Positions 52,687-62,023 are shown, counted from the first letter of the stretch. The stretch is 64,000 nucleotides of DNA from an uncultured Oscillospiraceae bacterium (GCA_900540595.1 UQGL01000004.1:62001-126000), one strand, 5' to 3'. The notes: a model not told the origin generated them from the sequence alone. Numbers and translations: made by a program.

Positions 52687-53337
52687 ATGATTTCTACGGT
52701 GGTGCGCACGGTGCTGGTCTACTGCGCCGTCACGGTTGCCATGCGCCTGATGGGAAAGCGCCAGCTGGGGGAGCTGCAGCCGGCCGAGCTTGTGACAACA
52801 TTGCTGATCTCCAATGTGGCATCGATCTGCATTGATGAGCCGGACCTGCCGCTGCTTGCAAGCCTTGTACCGATCTTTCTGATTACGGCACTGGAAATTT
52901 TAAACTCTACCCTCTTGTGGTTCAGCCCGGCCTATGCAGAGCTGCTGCTGGGCAGGCCTGTGACCGTCATACGCAATGGAAAGATACAGCAGGATGCGCT
53001 TGCGCGGCTGCGCATCACGGTATCCGATCTGGCAGAGGCACTGCGCGGCAGGGATATTTTCTCTCCGCAGGAGGTCTATTGGGGCGTGGTAGAGCCGAAC
53101 GGCAGTATCTCGGCGGCCTCAATGCCGAAGGACGGTCAGGAACCGCCCCTGCTGCCGCTTCTCATCGACACGGCTGCCTGCAGGGAAAACCTTGCCTTTT
53201 TCGGGATGGATGAGGCGGCGCTCGATGCCCTGCTTGCGGAGCGGCACACGACACGAAAGAATGTGTTATTGCTGCTATACAACGGCAAACGGTCCGTACT
53301 GATACAGAAAAAGACCGCCCCCGAGGGGACGGTCTGA
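52687..53337 (+). CDS. DUF421/YetF-family membrane protein
   Basis: 216 residues: two or three N-terminal helices (TVLVYCAVTVAMRLMGKRQLGELQPAELVTTLLISNVASI and LASLVPIFLITALEILNS), then a soluble tandem domain with GRPVTVIRNGKIQQDALARLRIT and EVYWGVVEPNGSIS. Typical of YetF/YrbG proteins, some of which affect spore or membrane properties. AAGGAGG precedes ATG 52687. The DUF4363 gene follows by 11 bases, a common pairing. Lies divergently from the germinant receptor operon. Confidence 0.92.
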   Translation: MISTVVRTVLVYCAVTVAMRLMGKRQLGELQPAELVTTLLISNVASICIDEPDLPLLASLVPIFLITALEILNSTLLWFSPAYAELLLGRPVTVIRNGKIQQDALARLRITVSDLAEALRGRDIFSPQEVYWGVVEPNGSISAASMPKDGQEPPLLPLLIDTAACRENLAFFGMDEAALDALLAERHTTRKNVLLLLYNGKRSVLIQKKTAPEGTV

Positions 53338-53348
53338 AAAAGGTGCTT

Positions 53349-53717
53349 ATGAAACGAAACTGGTATGCCGTTGTGATCCTGTTGATGCTGTGTCTGCTGC
53401 TGTTGGCCGCAGGGCGGTATGTGGACCGAACCACCGAGGCACTTGTGCAGCAGGTGCAGGCCGCGTATGCCCTGGCCATGCAGGGGGACTGCCCTGCAGC
53501 CCGCCGTGCCTACGGCAGGGCTGCGGAAAAGGCACGGGAAAGCAGCGGTCTTTTAAACCTGCTGGTGCGCCGCAATATCCTTGACCAGATGAACCAGACG
53601 ATGGCGGTGCTGCCGCCCTGTGCCGAGACGGACAGTCTGGCGGATCTGGAGATGGAGACACAGCGCGCCTGCACACAGATTGAGCAGGTGCGGCAATCAT
53701 TTTTCGGCGGGCTTTGA
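53349..53717 (+). CDS. DUF4363-family protein
   Basis: 122 residues with one N-terminal membrane helix (about 5-23) and a helical extracytoplasmic part with [39 protein letters not shown] and a conserved [31 protein letters not shown]4363 proteins commonly follow DUF421 genes; function unknown. ATG 53349 follows AAAAAGG. Its last 21 bases overlap nrdR on the opposite strand. Confidence 0.82.
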   Translation: MKRNWYAVVILLMLCLLLLAAGRYVDRTTEALVQQVQAAYALAMQGDCPAARRAYGRAAEKARESSGLLNLLVRRNILDQMNQTMAVLPPCAETDSLADLEMETQRACTQIEQVRQSFFGGL

Positions 53718-54170
53718 GCGGCTGTCCAGCATGTCCTTCAGCTCTTCCATGAAGGTGTTGACATCGCTGAACTGACGGTAGACCGAAGCAAACCGCACAT
53801 AGGCTACATCGTCCATCTGCTTGAGCTCCTGCATAGCCAGATCGCCGATGTGGATGGAGGAAACCTCGCGGTCGTAGGAGTTGAGCAGCTGCTGCTCAAT
53901 ACGGTCGACCGCAGCGTCAAGCTGGGTATAGCTGACCGGGCGTTTTTCACAGGCGCGCAGCATGCCGTTCAGCAGCTTCTGGCGGTCAAACACCTCGCGG
54001 GAGCGGTCCTTCTTTACGACCATCAGCGGAACTGTCTCAACGATCTCGTAGGTCGTAAAGCGCTTTTTGCAGTTCAGGCACTCACGGCGGCGGCGAATCT
54101 TCTCGCCGTCCTCTGTCGGGCGGGAGTCGATGACCTTGGAATCCACTTCACCGCAATAGGGGCATTTCAT
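53697..54170 (-). CDS. nrdR: Transcriptional repressor NrdR
   Basis: Zinc-ribbon and ATP-cone repressor of ribonucleotide reductase genes. 157 residues with zinc cysteines C3, C6, C31 and C34 ([33 protein letters not shown]) and an ATP cone with [29 protein letters not shown]. Standard length. It precedes no nrd gene here. It ends in a short antisense overlap with the DUF4363 gene, and lies downstream of secDF's opposite... both genes read on the minus strand with secDF beginning further right. Confidence 0.95.
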   Translation of the reverse strand: MKCPYCGEVDSKVIDSRPTEDGEKIRRRRECLNCKKRFTTYEIVETVPLMVVKKDRSREVFDRQKLLNGMLRACEKRPVSYTQLDAAVDRIEQQLLNSYDREVSSIHIGDLAMQELKQMDDVAYVRFASVYRQFSDVNTFMEELKDMLDSRSKPAEK

Positions 54171-54196
54171 ATCGGTTTACCTCCTTGTGTGGATTT

Positions 54197-56509
54197 TCAG
54201 GCCTGCTTGGCAGCCTTTTTCTTGGTCTTCCAATCGACCCACAGCGGCGTGGCGATGCAGATCGTGCTGTAAACGCCGCTTACCATGCCGAACAGCAGCG
54301 GGAATGCGAAGGAATAGATGCTGTCCAGACGGTAGATGACCGAGACGATGCAGACAACACCCAGCGCCAGGCAGGTGGTGATGGAGGTCATCAGGGAGCG
54401 GGCAAAGCTCTGGTTGACGGACAGATTGACCAGTTCAGCCAGGCTCAGCTGCTTCTTGCTGTACAGGGCACTGTTCTCGCGGATACGGTCATAGATAACA
54501 ACGGTATCGTTGATGGAGTAGCCCAGAATCGTCAGCAGGGCGGCGATGAAGTTGCCGTTCAGAGGAATGCGCAGGATAACAAAGACGCCAAACACAACAA
54601 GCATGTCGTGCAGCAGGGCCACAATGGCGGTGGAGCCGGCCTTGAGACCGCCGATCCTGCGGAAACGATAGGCTACATACAGCAGGATCAGCACGCAGGC
54701 AGCGACCAGCGCCACAATGCTCTTGAGCATAAACTCCTTGCCGATGGTGGCATCGACATTGCTGACCTCGTTCTGAACGAAGGCGTTATCGGGGTACTGC
54801 TCGTTCAGGGTGGCCAGCAGGCTGTCCAACTCCTCGGTGGTCAGGGTATCGCTGCCGGGCAGGGTGACCGTCAGGGTCTGGTTACCCGAAATATCAGAGC
54901 CGGTCTGCAGGGTCAGGTTGCTCTTGTTCAGCTCGGTGCTGATGGTGGACTTCAGGTCGTTCAGATCGGCATCGCCCTCATACGCCAGCGTGATCATAGA
55001 GCCGCCCTTGAACTCGACATCCATCTTGACGCCGAACACACCGCAGAAAACCAGCACAAGGGCGAGCAGCGCGCAGGAGAAGGTATAGAACTTCTTGCGG
55101 TTGCCGATGAAGTTGATGGACGGGGTCTTAAAGTCGGCACCGCCGTCCTTGCGGCCGCCGAACAGCCATGCCTTGCGCAGCGGCTTGAAATTGACGGCAC
55201 CGCGGATCATAACGCGGGTCGCCCAGACGCCGAACACGAAGTTGAGCAGAACGCTGGTCAACAGGGTGAAGCCAAAGGAGTAGATCGTACCGGCAGTGGA
55301 GGGTCCGAACCAGAAGAAAATCGGGTTGAACACCTTGGCCCAGAAGCCGTCCGTGGGGCCGAAGGCACCCATCAGGATCGCAGCAACGATCACGATGGTC
55401 ACATTGCCGTCAATGATGGGAGTCAGGCCCATCTTGAAGCCGCTCTTAACAGCGCCGTCAAGGGTCTTGTTCTTGGACAGCTCCTCCTTGATGCGCTCGG
55501 CCGTGATGACATTGGCGTCAACGCCCATGCCGATGCCGAGGATGATACCGGCAATGCCGGGCAGCGTCAGCGTGGAGCCGGGGAAAACGGTGAAATAACC
55601 GGAGACGACCGCCAGCGTAGCCGCAACCTGACCCAGCAGGGAGATGACGGCGATGGTGCCGGGCAGACGATAGCGGCAGATCATCATGATCGCAACGAGG
55701 ATAAAGGCAATGATACCGGCCTGCACCATGACATCCAGGCTCTTGGCGCCCAGAGACGGGCTGATGGTGGAGTAGCTCTCAGCAGACAGAGCAAACGGCA
55801 GAGAGCCGGAGTTGATCTGGTTGGCCAGCGTGGAGGCGCTATCCTGATCAAACTTGCCCTTGATGATGGCCTCACCGCCGGTGATGGCCTCATTGACGGT
55901 GGCAGTGGAGATATTGTTGTCATCCAGCCAGATCGAGATGGTGCCGTTGTTGGCGGCCAGCTCGGTGGTGGCGGTGGCAAAGGCGGAGGCACCGTTGGAA
56001 TTGAACTTCAGCTGTACGACCCAGCCCTCCGTCTCATTATAGGCGGCGTTGGCGGAAGCCACATCGTCACCGCTCAGGATCTCCTCACCCGTGGCGGAAG
56101 AGCCCTTGCGGAATACCATCTTGGCCGTGGTGCCGATCTCGTCAATAGCGGTCTGCGGGTTAAAGTCCGCCTCGTCGCTCTTCCACGGGAAACGCACGAT
56201 GATACGATCCTTGTTGTTGTCAACATAGCTCTCGTAATCGGTGATGCCGAGGCCGACAAGGCGATCCTCGATGACCGTTTTGGCTGCTGCCATCTGCTCA
56301 TCGGTGGCATCCACATCACCGGCAGGCATGAATGTGACATCCACGCCGCCGCGGATGTCAATACCGAAGCGGATATCAGATGCGCCCTTGACATAGACAT
56401 TCTTGGTATCGCCATAGGTATAGCTTACACCGAGGATGGCCGTCAGGGAAAACAGCACGATCAAAATTGCCACGACAAACAACGGCCATGACTTCCCTTT
56501 TCTGTTCAT
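54197..56509 (-). CDS. secDF: Protein translocase subunits SecD-SecF (fused)
   Basis: Proton-driven helper of Sec export. 770 residues containing both halves in one chain. The SecD half has an N-terminal helix, a large extracytoplasmic P1 domain (FGIDIRGGVDVTF, DRLVGLGITDYE) and helices with GIILGIGMGVDANVITAERIKEEL. The SecF half begins near residue 445 (IDFI-like NFIGNRKKFYTFS, MDVEFKGGSMI) and has GYSINDTVVIYDRIREN. ATG 56509 follows GGAGG. A small GC hairpin lies at 56524-56546, just before the ribosome site. YajC is encoded at 13.9 kb. Confidence 0.96.
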   Translation of the reverse strand: MNRKGKSWPLFVVAILIVLFSLTAILGVSYTYGDTKNVYVKGASDIRFGIDIRGGVDVTFMPAGDVDATDEQMAAAKTVIEDRLVGLGITDYESYVDNNKDRIIVRFPWKSDEADFNPQTAIDEIGTTAKMVFRKGSSATGEEILSGDDVASANAAYNETEGWVVQLKFNSNGASAFATATTELAANNGTISIWLDDNNISTATVNEAITGGEAIIKGKFDQDSASTLANQINSGSLPFALSAESYSTISPSLGAKSLDVMVQAGIIAFILVAIMMICRYRLPGTIAVISLLGQVAATLAVVSGYFTVFPGSTLTLPGIAGIILGIGMGVDANVITAERIKEELSKNKTLDGAVKSGFKMGLTPIIDGNVTIVIVAAILMGAFGPTDGFWAKVFNPIFFWFGPSTAGTIYSFGFTLLTSVLLNFVFGVWATRVMIRGAVNFKPLRKAWLFGGRKDGGADFKTPSINFIGNRKKFYTFSCALLALVLVFCGVFGVKMDVEFKGGSMITLAYEGDADLNDLKSTISTELNKSNLTLQTGSDISGNQTLTVTLPGSDTLTTEELDSLLATLNEQYPDNAFVQNEVSNVDATIGKEFMLKSIVALVAACVLILLYVAYRFRRIGGLKAGSTAIVALLHDMLVVFGVFVILRIPLNGNFIAALLTILGYSINDTVVIYDRIRENSALYSKKQLSLAELVNLSVNQSFARSLMTSITTCLALGVVCIVSVIYRLDSIYSFAFPLLFGMVSGVYSTICIATPLWVDWKTKKKAAKQA

Positions 56510-56553
56510 AGAAACCTCCAAAAACTTGCCCGCACCGGCGGGCGGGATAGATT

Positions 56554-57834
56554 TTACTGCTTGTCAGCAAGCAGCTTTTCAACAACTGCCAGACGCACAC
56601 AGACGCAGAGCAGTGCAGAAGCGGTTTCGACCTCGTCCAGACTCGGGTAGGTCGGCGCAATGCGCAGATGCGAGTCATCGGGGTCCTTGTGGTACGGGTA
56701 GGCCGAGCCGGCACCCGTCAGGGTCAGGCCGCAGTCCTTGCAGAGCTGGGCCACACGCTTGGCACAGCCGGGCATGACATACAGGCTGATGAAGTAGCCG
56801 CCCTTGGGGCTGGTCCAATGGGCAATATCACCGCAGGGGGTCAGCTCGGCGGCAAAGGTGGTCTTTACCGCGTCAAAGCAGGGCACCAGACGGCGGCGAT
56901 GCTTGGCCATGTGTGCCAGCACGCCTTCCTTATTTTTCAGGAAGCGGACATGGCGCAGCTGGTTCATCTTGTCATAGCTGATGATCATCGTCGAGAAGCG
57001 CTTGCACATGTACTTCATCGAGTTCTCGCTGCAGGCAATGGCAGACACACCGGCACCCGGGAAGGTGATCTTGCTGGTGGAGGTGAACATAAAGACGCGG
57101 TCCTCATTGCCGTACTTTTTGGCCTCATTCAGCAGGACCGGGGTCTCGATGATCTCCTCGGTCAGGTGATGGACGATATACGCCTCATCCCAGAAAATCT
57201 TGAAATCCGGGGCAGCGGTCTTGAGGGCAGCAAAGCGGCGGATCGTCTCATCGCTGTAGGTGTAGCCGTCCGGGTTGGAATACTGCGGCACGCACCAGAT
57301 ACCCTTGATGGTGTCATCCTCGGCAACCAGCTTCTCGATCATGTCCATATCGGGGCCGTCGGGGCTCATGGGGATGCTGATCAGCTCAAAGCCCATCTCC
57401 TCGGTGATGGCAAAGTGGCGGTCATAGCCGGGCACCGGGCAGAGGAACTTGCGGTTCTCGACCTGACTCCACGGCTTGGGAGAATCCTGAAAGCCGAACA
57501 TCATGCCGATTGCGACCAGATTGTACATCAGCTGCAGGCTGGAGTTGCCGCCCACAAAGACCTCGTTTGCTTTGACGCCGAACACATCGGCAAAAAGCTC
57601 ACGGGCCTCCTCCAGCCCCTCAAGGTTGCCGTAGTTGCGCACATCGGTGCCGTCGGCAGCGGTGTAATCATCAAGCTTGAGCAGGTCCATGGCCAGATCC
57701 ATCTGGTGAGGGCCGGGCTTGCCGCGAGCCATGTTCAGCTTCAGGCCCATGTCCTGAAACTTTTTGTACTGTGCCTCGAGCGCGGCTTTTTCAGCGGTGA
57801 GCTCGTCATGATTCATTGCAAAATAATCTGTCAT
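56554..57834 (-). CDS. Class Ic aspartate aminotransferase
   Basis: PLP-dependent aminotransferase of fold type I, 426 residues. The opening ALEAQYKKFQDMGLKLNMARGKPGPHQMDLA and YGNLEGLEEARELFADVFG are typical of the AspAT Ic group, formerly labelled MocR-like or alanine-glyoxylate type. The cofactor lysine is in STSKITFPGAGVSAIA; WCVPQYSNPDGYTYSDE and the C-terminal DSHLRIAPTYPSLDEVE binding residues are present. Probably interconverts aspartate and oxaloacetate, giving the aspartate used by the asd/dap pathway. Own promoter at 57928-57956. Confidence 0.88.
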   Translation of the reverse strand: MTDYFAMNHDELTAEKAALEAQYKKFQDMGLKLNMARGKPGPHQMDLAMDLLKLDDYTAADGTDVRNYGNLEGLEEARELFADVFGVKANEVFVGGNSSLQLMYNLVAIGMMFGFQDSPKPWSQVENRKFLCPVPGYDRHFAITEEMGFELISIPMSPDGPDMDMIEKLVAEDDTIKGIWCVPQYSNPDGYTYSDETIRRFAALKTAAPDFKIFWDEAYIVHHLTEEIIETPVLLNEAKKYGNEDRVFMFTSTSKITFPGAGVSAIACSENSMKYMCKRFSTMIISYDKMNQLRHVRFLKNKEGVLAHMAKHRRRLVPCFDAVKTTFAAELTPCGDIAHWTSPKGGYFISLYVMPGCAKRVAQLCKDCGLTLTGAGSAYPYHKDPDDSHLRIAPTYPSLDEVETASALLCVCVRLAVVEKLLADKQ

Positions 57835-57927
57835 AAGTACGATCCCCCTAATTCATTTCGATACTTTTCCCATACAGCTGCGGTATAAGTGCCCCTCTAT
57901 CTTGGCACAACCACAGGCGTACACTAC

Positions 57928-57956
57928 ATTATATACGATTTATCTGAAATAAACAA
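57928..57956 (-). promoter_or_regulatory. Promoter of the aspartate aminotransferase gene
   Basis: Minus strand TTGTTT (57951-57956), 17-base spacer, TATAAT (57928-57933). The leader of about 85 bases to the ATG at 57834 contains no obvious riboswitch. Confidence 0.78.
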
Positions 57957-58007
57957 GCGGTTTTTGCCCGGTTTTGCGCTTTTTTATGCAGAAAAGGAAC
58001 AGAAAAA

Positions 58008-58047
58008 CACAAAAAAGCACATCTGTCTCAAAAAACAGGTGTGCTTT
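58008..58047 (-). terminator. rnpB terminator
   Basis: Minus strand AAAGCACACCTGT pairs with ACAGATGTGCTTT and is followed by TTTTGTGTTTTT, just beyond the RNase P RNA. Confidence 0.88.
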
Positions 58048-58061
58048 AACCGATTACAAAA

Positions 58062-58404
58062 GAAAAACGACTGGAACGTAAGCCGGGTTCTGTATCAAAC
58101 GACGATCTATCTTGTCCTTGCGTCGCCGCAAGGCTCACGCCATCACCGGGACGCGCGAGACTCCGCATAATGTCCCATACGGATGTTGCTTCGAGCAGGG
58201 TTTACATAGCCGCAAAGTCGCCAGTGCGCTGGTGAGCTCTTACCTCGCCTTTCCATCCTTACCGCTTTCGCGGCGGTTTCTTTCTGTTGCACTATCCCTG
58301 GGGTCACCCCCGGCTGCCGTTAGCAGTTACTCTGTCTCTGTGAAGCCCGGACTTTCCTCAGGCAGCCCTTGCGGGCTGTCCCGCCGCCGTATGTTCCACT
58401 CGTT
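58062..58404 (-). ncRNA. rnpB: RNase P RNA
   Basis: Catalytic RNA that matures tRNA 5' ends. On the minus strand the universal 5' block GAGGAAAGTCCGGGCTTC is at about 58340-58357, the CR regions CAGGGATAGTGCAACAGAAAG and GTAAACCC follow, and the 3' block ACAGAACCCGGCTTACG lies at about 58080, pairing with the 5' side. Length (~340 bases) is normal; the helix layout looks like the ancestral A type rather than the Bacillus B type, though this was not folded. A consensus promoter precedes it and a terminator follows. The ends are approximate. Confidence 0.93.
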
Positions 58405-58413
58405 TTCCCAAGA

Positions 58414-58442
58414 AGTATACCATATTCCCGGCGCTTTGGCAA
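58414..58442 (-). promoter_or_regulatory. Promoter of rnpB
   Basis: Minus strand TTGCCA (58437-58442), 17-base spacer, TATACT (58414-58419); transcription would start near 58407. Confidence 0.82.
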
Positions 58443-58469
58443 GAAAAATTATAAGCACCGTATCAGCCC

Positions 58470-58724
58470 CTACAGCAGCAGCCGCAAAATCAGCAGTGCC
58501 GTCACGCCGGGCAGGCCCAATACCCCGGCACAGAAGGCCGTAAAGCGGTTCAGCGGCAGACTGATCCCGGTAATAGGCTCCAGCAAACCCAGCAGCGCCA
58601 GTACCCCCAAGCCGCATACCGCGCCGCCCAGTAGACTGCGCAGCCCGCAGTGCTGGCGGGCTGCGCAGCGCACCACGCTCAACAGGCAGACGACTGCCGC
58701 CGCATAGGGCCAGTAAGCCGTCAT
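58470..58724 (-). CDS. bofA: Pro-sigma-K processing inhibitor BofA
   Basis: 84 residues with two membrane helices and the BofA pattern: LLGGAVCGLGVLALLGLLEPITGISLPLNRFTAFCAGVLGLPGVTALLILR. BofA holds the SpoIVFB protease inactive until the forespore signals. ATG 58724 follows GGAGG and overlaps the yaaL stop (ATGA). The yaaL-bofA order is the same as in B. subtilis, here placed behind spoIVA. rnpB lies directly downstream. Confidence 0.9.
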   Translation of the reverse strand: MTAYWPYAAAVVCLLSVVRCAARQHCGLRSLLGGAVCGLGVLALLGLLEPITGISLPLNRFTAFCAGVLGLPGVTALLILRLLL

Positions 58725-58933
58725 GGGTCCTCCCTGTCTGCCCGCAGCAGGCGCAGCAGCGCGCGGCAGCGGCACATTAGCGCCGCATGCTGGTAGGTCA
58801 GCTGCTCGATGGAAAATGGGTCCTGTGCCTCCCGAAAGGCGCTGTCAACGGCGCGCATCGCCTGCATTGTGCTGTCCAGTTCGGCCTTGGCGGCGCGGCG
58901 CTCCCGTTCGGCTCTGGTAATGCGTCTGAACAT
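58721..58933 (-). CDS. yaaL: DUF2508/YaaL-family protein
   Basis: 70 residues, helical and Arg/Ala-rich, with the YaaL-type core AMRAVDSAFREAQDPFSIEQLTYQHAALMCR. No function is known; the gene is regularly found just before bofA. It starts 10 bases after spoIVA and overlaps bofA by four, so it belongs to the sipL-spoIVA-yaaL-bofA operon. Confidence 0.85.
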   Translation of the reverse strand: MFRRITRAERERRAAKAELDSTMQAMRAVDSAFREAQDPFSIEQLTYQHAALMCRCRALLRLLRADREDP

Positions 58934-58943
58934 AACCCCTCCG

Positions 58944-60419
58944 TCACAGCAGAATACAGATCAGCCCGTCACAGCCCTCGTTGATGATGCGCTCAAGGGT
59001 CTGCTGCAGACGGGCGCGCGCCTCCTGCGGCATATGCAGCAGCTTGGTCTGTACGCCCTCGCTGACAAGCTCATTCAGGCTCTTGCCGAAGATGTTCGTG
59101 CTCCACAGCTTGCCGGGGTCGGTCTCAAAATCCGAAAGCAGGCTTTTGATGAGCTCCTCGCCCTGCTGCTCACTGCCCACTGTGGGGGAAAGCTCGGTGT
59201 GAATGTTGGCACGCATGATGTGCAGGCTGGGGGCGCTGGCGCTGAGTCGTACCCCGTACTGGCCGCCCTGCCGGACGATTTCAGGGTCCTCCAGCGTCAG
59301 CTCATCAATGCCCGGCATGACGATCCCATAGCCGGTGGCCTCGACCTGATCCAGTGCTGATTTGATCTTGTCATAGGCGCGCTTGGCCCTTGCCAGACTG
59401 ACGACACAGGGCAGCAGGCTGGCTTCATCCACGATGTCCAGCCCGGTCTGCTCGCCGAGGATCCGGTAAAAAATATCGGGGTCCACGGTGACGCGGAGTG
59501 TAACGCTGCCGGTGGCGAGATCCATACCGGCGAGGGAGGCACCGGTGATATACTCGCAGCCAAGCTGGGGGCGCTTGCCGGCAATGTCGGCCATCTTGTG
59601 CAGCGAGGCAGCAAAATCCAGCATGGCGGTGTAGACAGCACTCTGCAGCCAGTGTCCGCTTTCAAGCATCGTCACCCAGCCGGGCATCTGCACAGCGATC
59701 TCCCGAATGGGGAACTCATACAAAAGTGCCTGCAGCAGCCGGTCAAGCGTTTCCACAGTCATTGTGGTGCAGTTCAGGGGGAAAACGGCATGCCCGTAGC
59801 TTTCGGTCAGCTCAGCGGCAAGGCGGCGGGAATCCTCGCTGTCCGGGTCGGCGCAGTTCAGCAGGATGATATAGGGCTTGCCGATGGCGTCCAGCTCGGC
59901 AAGGATGCGGCGCTCAGCCTCCAGATAAGCCTCCCGCGGCAGGTCGGCAACCGAGCCGTCCGTTGTGACAACGAGCCCGACCGTGGCATGCTCCCGGATG
60001 ACGCAGCGTGTGCCGGTCTCGGCTGCCAGATCGAACGGTACCTCATGGTCGAACCATGGACTTTTGACAAGGCGCGGCGCTTCGTTTTCCTCATGGCCCA
60101 GTGCGCCGTCCACCATGTAGCCCACACAGTCGATGAGCCGTGCCCGGAAGCTGCCGCCGCCCGAAAGTTCGATCTGAACCGCCTTCTCGGGGATGAACTT
60201 TGGCTCGGTGGTCATGATGGTGCGCCCGGCAGCGGACTGGGGCAGCTCATCATGGGCGCGGGCCCGGCGTGCTTCGTTTTTGATGCGGGGCAGCAGCATA
60301 AGCTCTGCAAAGCGCTTGGTGAAGGTGCTTTTACCGCTGCGCACCGGCCCCACAACACCGAGGTAGATGTCCCCGCCGGTGCGCTGGGCAATGTTCTGGT
60401 AGATCTGTTCCTGTGTCAC
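58944..60419 (-). CDS. spoIVA: Stage IV sporulation protein A (coat morphogenetic ATPase)
   Basis: Polymerises on the outer forespore membrane as the base of the spore coat, hydrolysing ATP. 491 residues: the TRAFAC-type N-terminal ATPase has Walker A GPVRSGKST (K30), IDCVGYMVDGALGHEE and a VVTTDGS segment; the middle domain and the conserved C-terminus (RARLQQTLERIINEGCDGLICILL) are complete. It begins 14 bases after the sipL-like gene. SpoVM, its membrane-curvature tether, is encoded about 1.7 kb away. Confidence 0.96.
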   Translation of the reverse strand: MTQEQIYQNIAQRTGGDIYLGVVGPVRSGKSTFTKRFAELMLLPRIKNEARRARAHDELPQSAAGRTIMTTEPKFIPEKAVQIELSGGGSFRARLIDCVGYMVDGALGHEENEAPRLVKSPWFDHEVPFDLAAETGTRCVIREHATVGLVVTTDGSVADLPREAYLEAERRILAELDAIGKPYIILLNCADPDSEDSRRLAAELTESYGHAVFPLNCTTMTVETLDRLLQALLYEFPIREIAVQMPGWVTMLESGHWLQSAVYTAMLDFAASLHKMADIAGKRPQLGCEYITGASLAGMDLATGSVTLRVTVDPDIFYRILGEQTGLDIVDEASLLPCVVSLARAKRAYDKIKSALDQVEATGYGIVMPGIDELTLEDPEIVRQGGQYGVRLSASAPSLHIMRANIHTELSPTVGSEQQGEELIKSLLSDFETDPGKLWSTNIFGKSLNELVSEGVQTKLLHMPQEARARLQQTLERIINEGCDGLICILL

Positions 60420-60433
60420 GGGTGTACCCTCCT

Positions 60434-61990
60434 TTACAGCGCAGCCGGAATCAGCAGGCAGGCGGCCTCGGTGGTCAGCTCCTGAGGCGGCTTGTCGGTC
60501 GTATCAAGATGGTTGGCGGCGGCAAGGTCCCGGGCGCGCGCATGGTAGCGCTTGGCAATGTCAAAGATGCGTTCCCCCTGCCGGGCATAATAGATGTACA
60601 GGGCCGGGCCGTCAGCGTCATCGTAGGCCTCCCCCAGCTCCACATCGCAGAGGGCGTCCGTACTGGCGGCCTGCATCAGGATACCACTTGTCTCGATCTC
60701 AAGATCGACCCGCAGCCGTGCGCCGCTCTTGCTGCTGACGACCCGGACGGCAGCGGCACCCATGCTGGGCCACGCGGCATCTGCCGTGCCGGGCCAGACA
60801 CCGTCCGGCTGCCAGAGAAAGGTCTTGTCATAGCAGGTCAGTTCCCCGCGTGCATCGCCGATCAACACATGGGCGGTGCCCTTTCCCTGCAGGCGCAGGT
60901 GGGTTTCGGCCCGCTCCCCGTCCGCAGGGACGGCACAGGCTGCCCCCAGCGTTACAAAGCAGCCGATGACCGTTCCCTCGGCATCGGGCAGATCGTCCTC
61001 AATGGAAACGGAGATACGCCCCGAGAGGTCGGCCGTTTTCTGCAAAAGGCGGCACGGCGTTTGAACGGTCTGTGTCTTGCAGAGTGTTGAGTAGGCATCG
61101 GCGGCCACGCGGTACTGTACGGCACGCCAGACCTCAATGCGCAGCTTCCATGTCACCGAGAGCGAGGCCTCCCCTGCGCCGCCCGTACTCTCCGCTGCGC
61201 TGAGAACGCAGGCCAGCACCTCACCGCGCACCAGCGGGGCATCATCCTCCGCCGCGCCGGGCAGCTCAATCGTCTGCTGTATGGGAATATCCTTGCTGCG
61301 CACGGTCAGCTCGCCGCTGTCGGTATTCTGGCTGCAGATCTGAAGCTGCAGGGTCCCCTGCACGCTGGCCTGCCCGGCGGCCAGAACTATGCTGCCTGCG
61401 GTAAAGCTGCCGGTGATGTCCAGCACATTCTCCCCGGCGGCGGGCAGCGCGGCAGAGGACTCGGCTGTCAGCGTTTTTTCCTCAGTCACGGCGCATTGCA
61501 TGCCCTGCAAAATGCGGGTGTACTGCTCAATGCCGCAGTCGGCCAGCGAGGTCAGCAGTTCAAGCTCCCGCCGCACAGCCACGGCGGCACACAGGATGTA
61601 CGCCCCGCGAAGATCAATGCGATGCTCACTGACTGCGCGGCAGTTGCAGTATTCCGGCTCCCCCCAGACCTGCGCAGGCCCCTCGGCATACTGCCCGGCG
61701 GGCAGCTCGACCGATTTTTCAAAGGCAAATTTCTGCTCTGTGCGCAGCAGGCGGGCACCTGGCTCCTCGCTCTGGTAGTAAACGGTACAGCGCAGATACC
61801 CCTCGGTCTGCCATCGGTTGCCGGTCACGCGGTTCTGCAGCACAACGGGCGTGATCAGGCATTTGACGATCTTAAAGACGGCGGGCAGATAATCGGGGAT
61901 CAAAAGCTCGGTCTCAACAGGTAATTCCAACCGCGTTTCCCAGCGGCCGCCATAAGATGCTATGGTGTCTTTGAACACCTTCAGTTCCAT
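60434..61990 (-). CDS. sipL: SipL-like protein: SPOCS (DUF3794) and LysM domains
   Basis: 518 residues: three SPOCS/DUF3794 repeats (about 30-130, 165-300 and 320-430) with ELPVETELLIPDYLPAVFKIVKCLITPVV at the start, and a C-terminal LysM domain IYYARQGERIFDIAKRYHARARDLAAANHLD. In Clostridioides difficile SipL binds SpoIVA through LysM and is needed for coat localisation; direct adjacency to spoIVA here strongly supports the same role. ATG 61990 has AGGGG upstream. A sigma-E-like promoter overlaps the terminator behind spoVM. Confidence 0.88.
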   Translation of the reverse strand: MELKVFKDTIASYGGRWETRLELPVETELLIPDYLPAVFKIVKCLITPVVLQNRVTGNRWQTEGYLRCTVYYQSEEPGARLLRTEQKFAFEKSVELPAGQYAEGPAQVWGEPEYCNCRAVSEHRIDLRGAYILCAAVAVRRELELLTSLADCGIEQYTRILQGMQCAVTEEKTLTAESSAALPAAGENVLDITGSFTAGSIVLAAGQASVQGTLQLQICSQNTDSGELTVRSKDIPIQQTIELPGAAEDDAPLVRGEVLACVLSAAESTGGAGEASLSVTWKLRIEVWRAVQYRVAADAYSTLCKTQTVQTPCRLLQKTADLSGRISVSIEDDLPDAEGTVIGCFVTLGAACAVPADGERAETHLRLQGKGTAHVLIGDARGELTCYDKTFLWQPDGVWPGTADAAWPSMGAAAVRVVSSKSGARLRVDLEIETSGILMQAASTDALCDVELGEAYDDADGPALYIYYARQGERIFDIAKRYHARARDLAAANHLDTTDKPPQELTTEAACLLIPAAL

Positions 61991-62023
61991 ATTGCTTGCC
62001 CCTTTCCGGTTATGTTCTGGGGC

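Noticed and set aside
54185-56491. 768-codon open frame on the plus strand across secDF
   Set aside because: It is the antisense shadow of the secDF gene; it shows no domain, no ribosome site and a composition set by the opposite strand.
57889-58543. Small open frames on the plus strand over 57.9-58.5 kb
   Set aside because: They lie across the rnpB RNA and its promoter and have no protein-like features.
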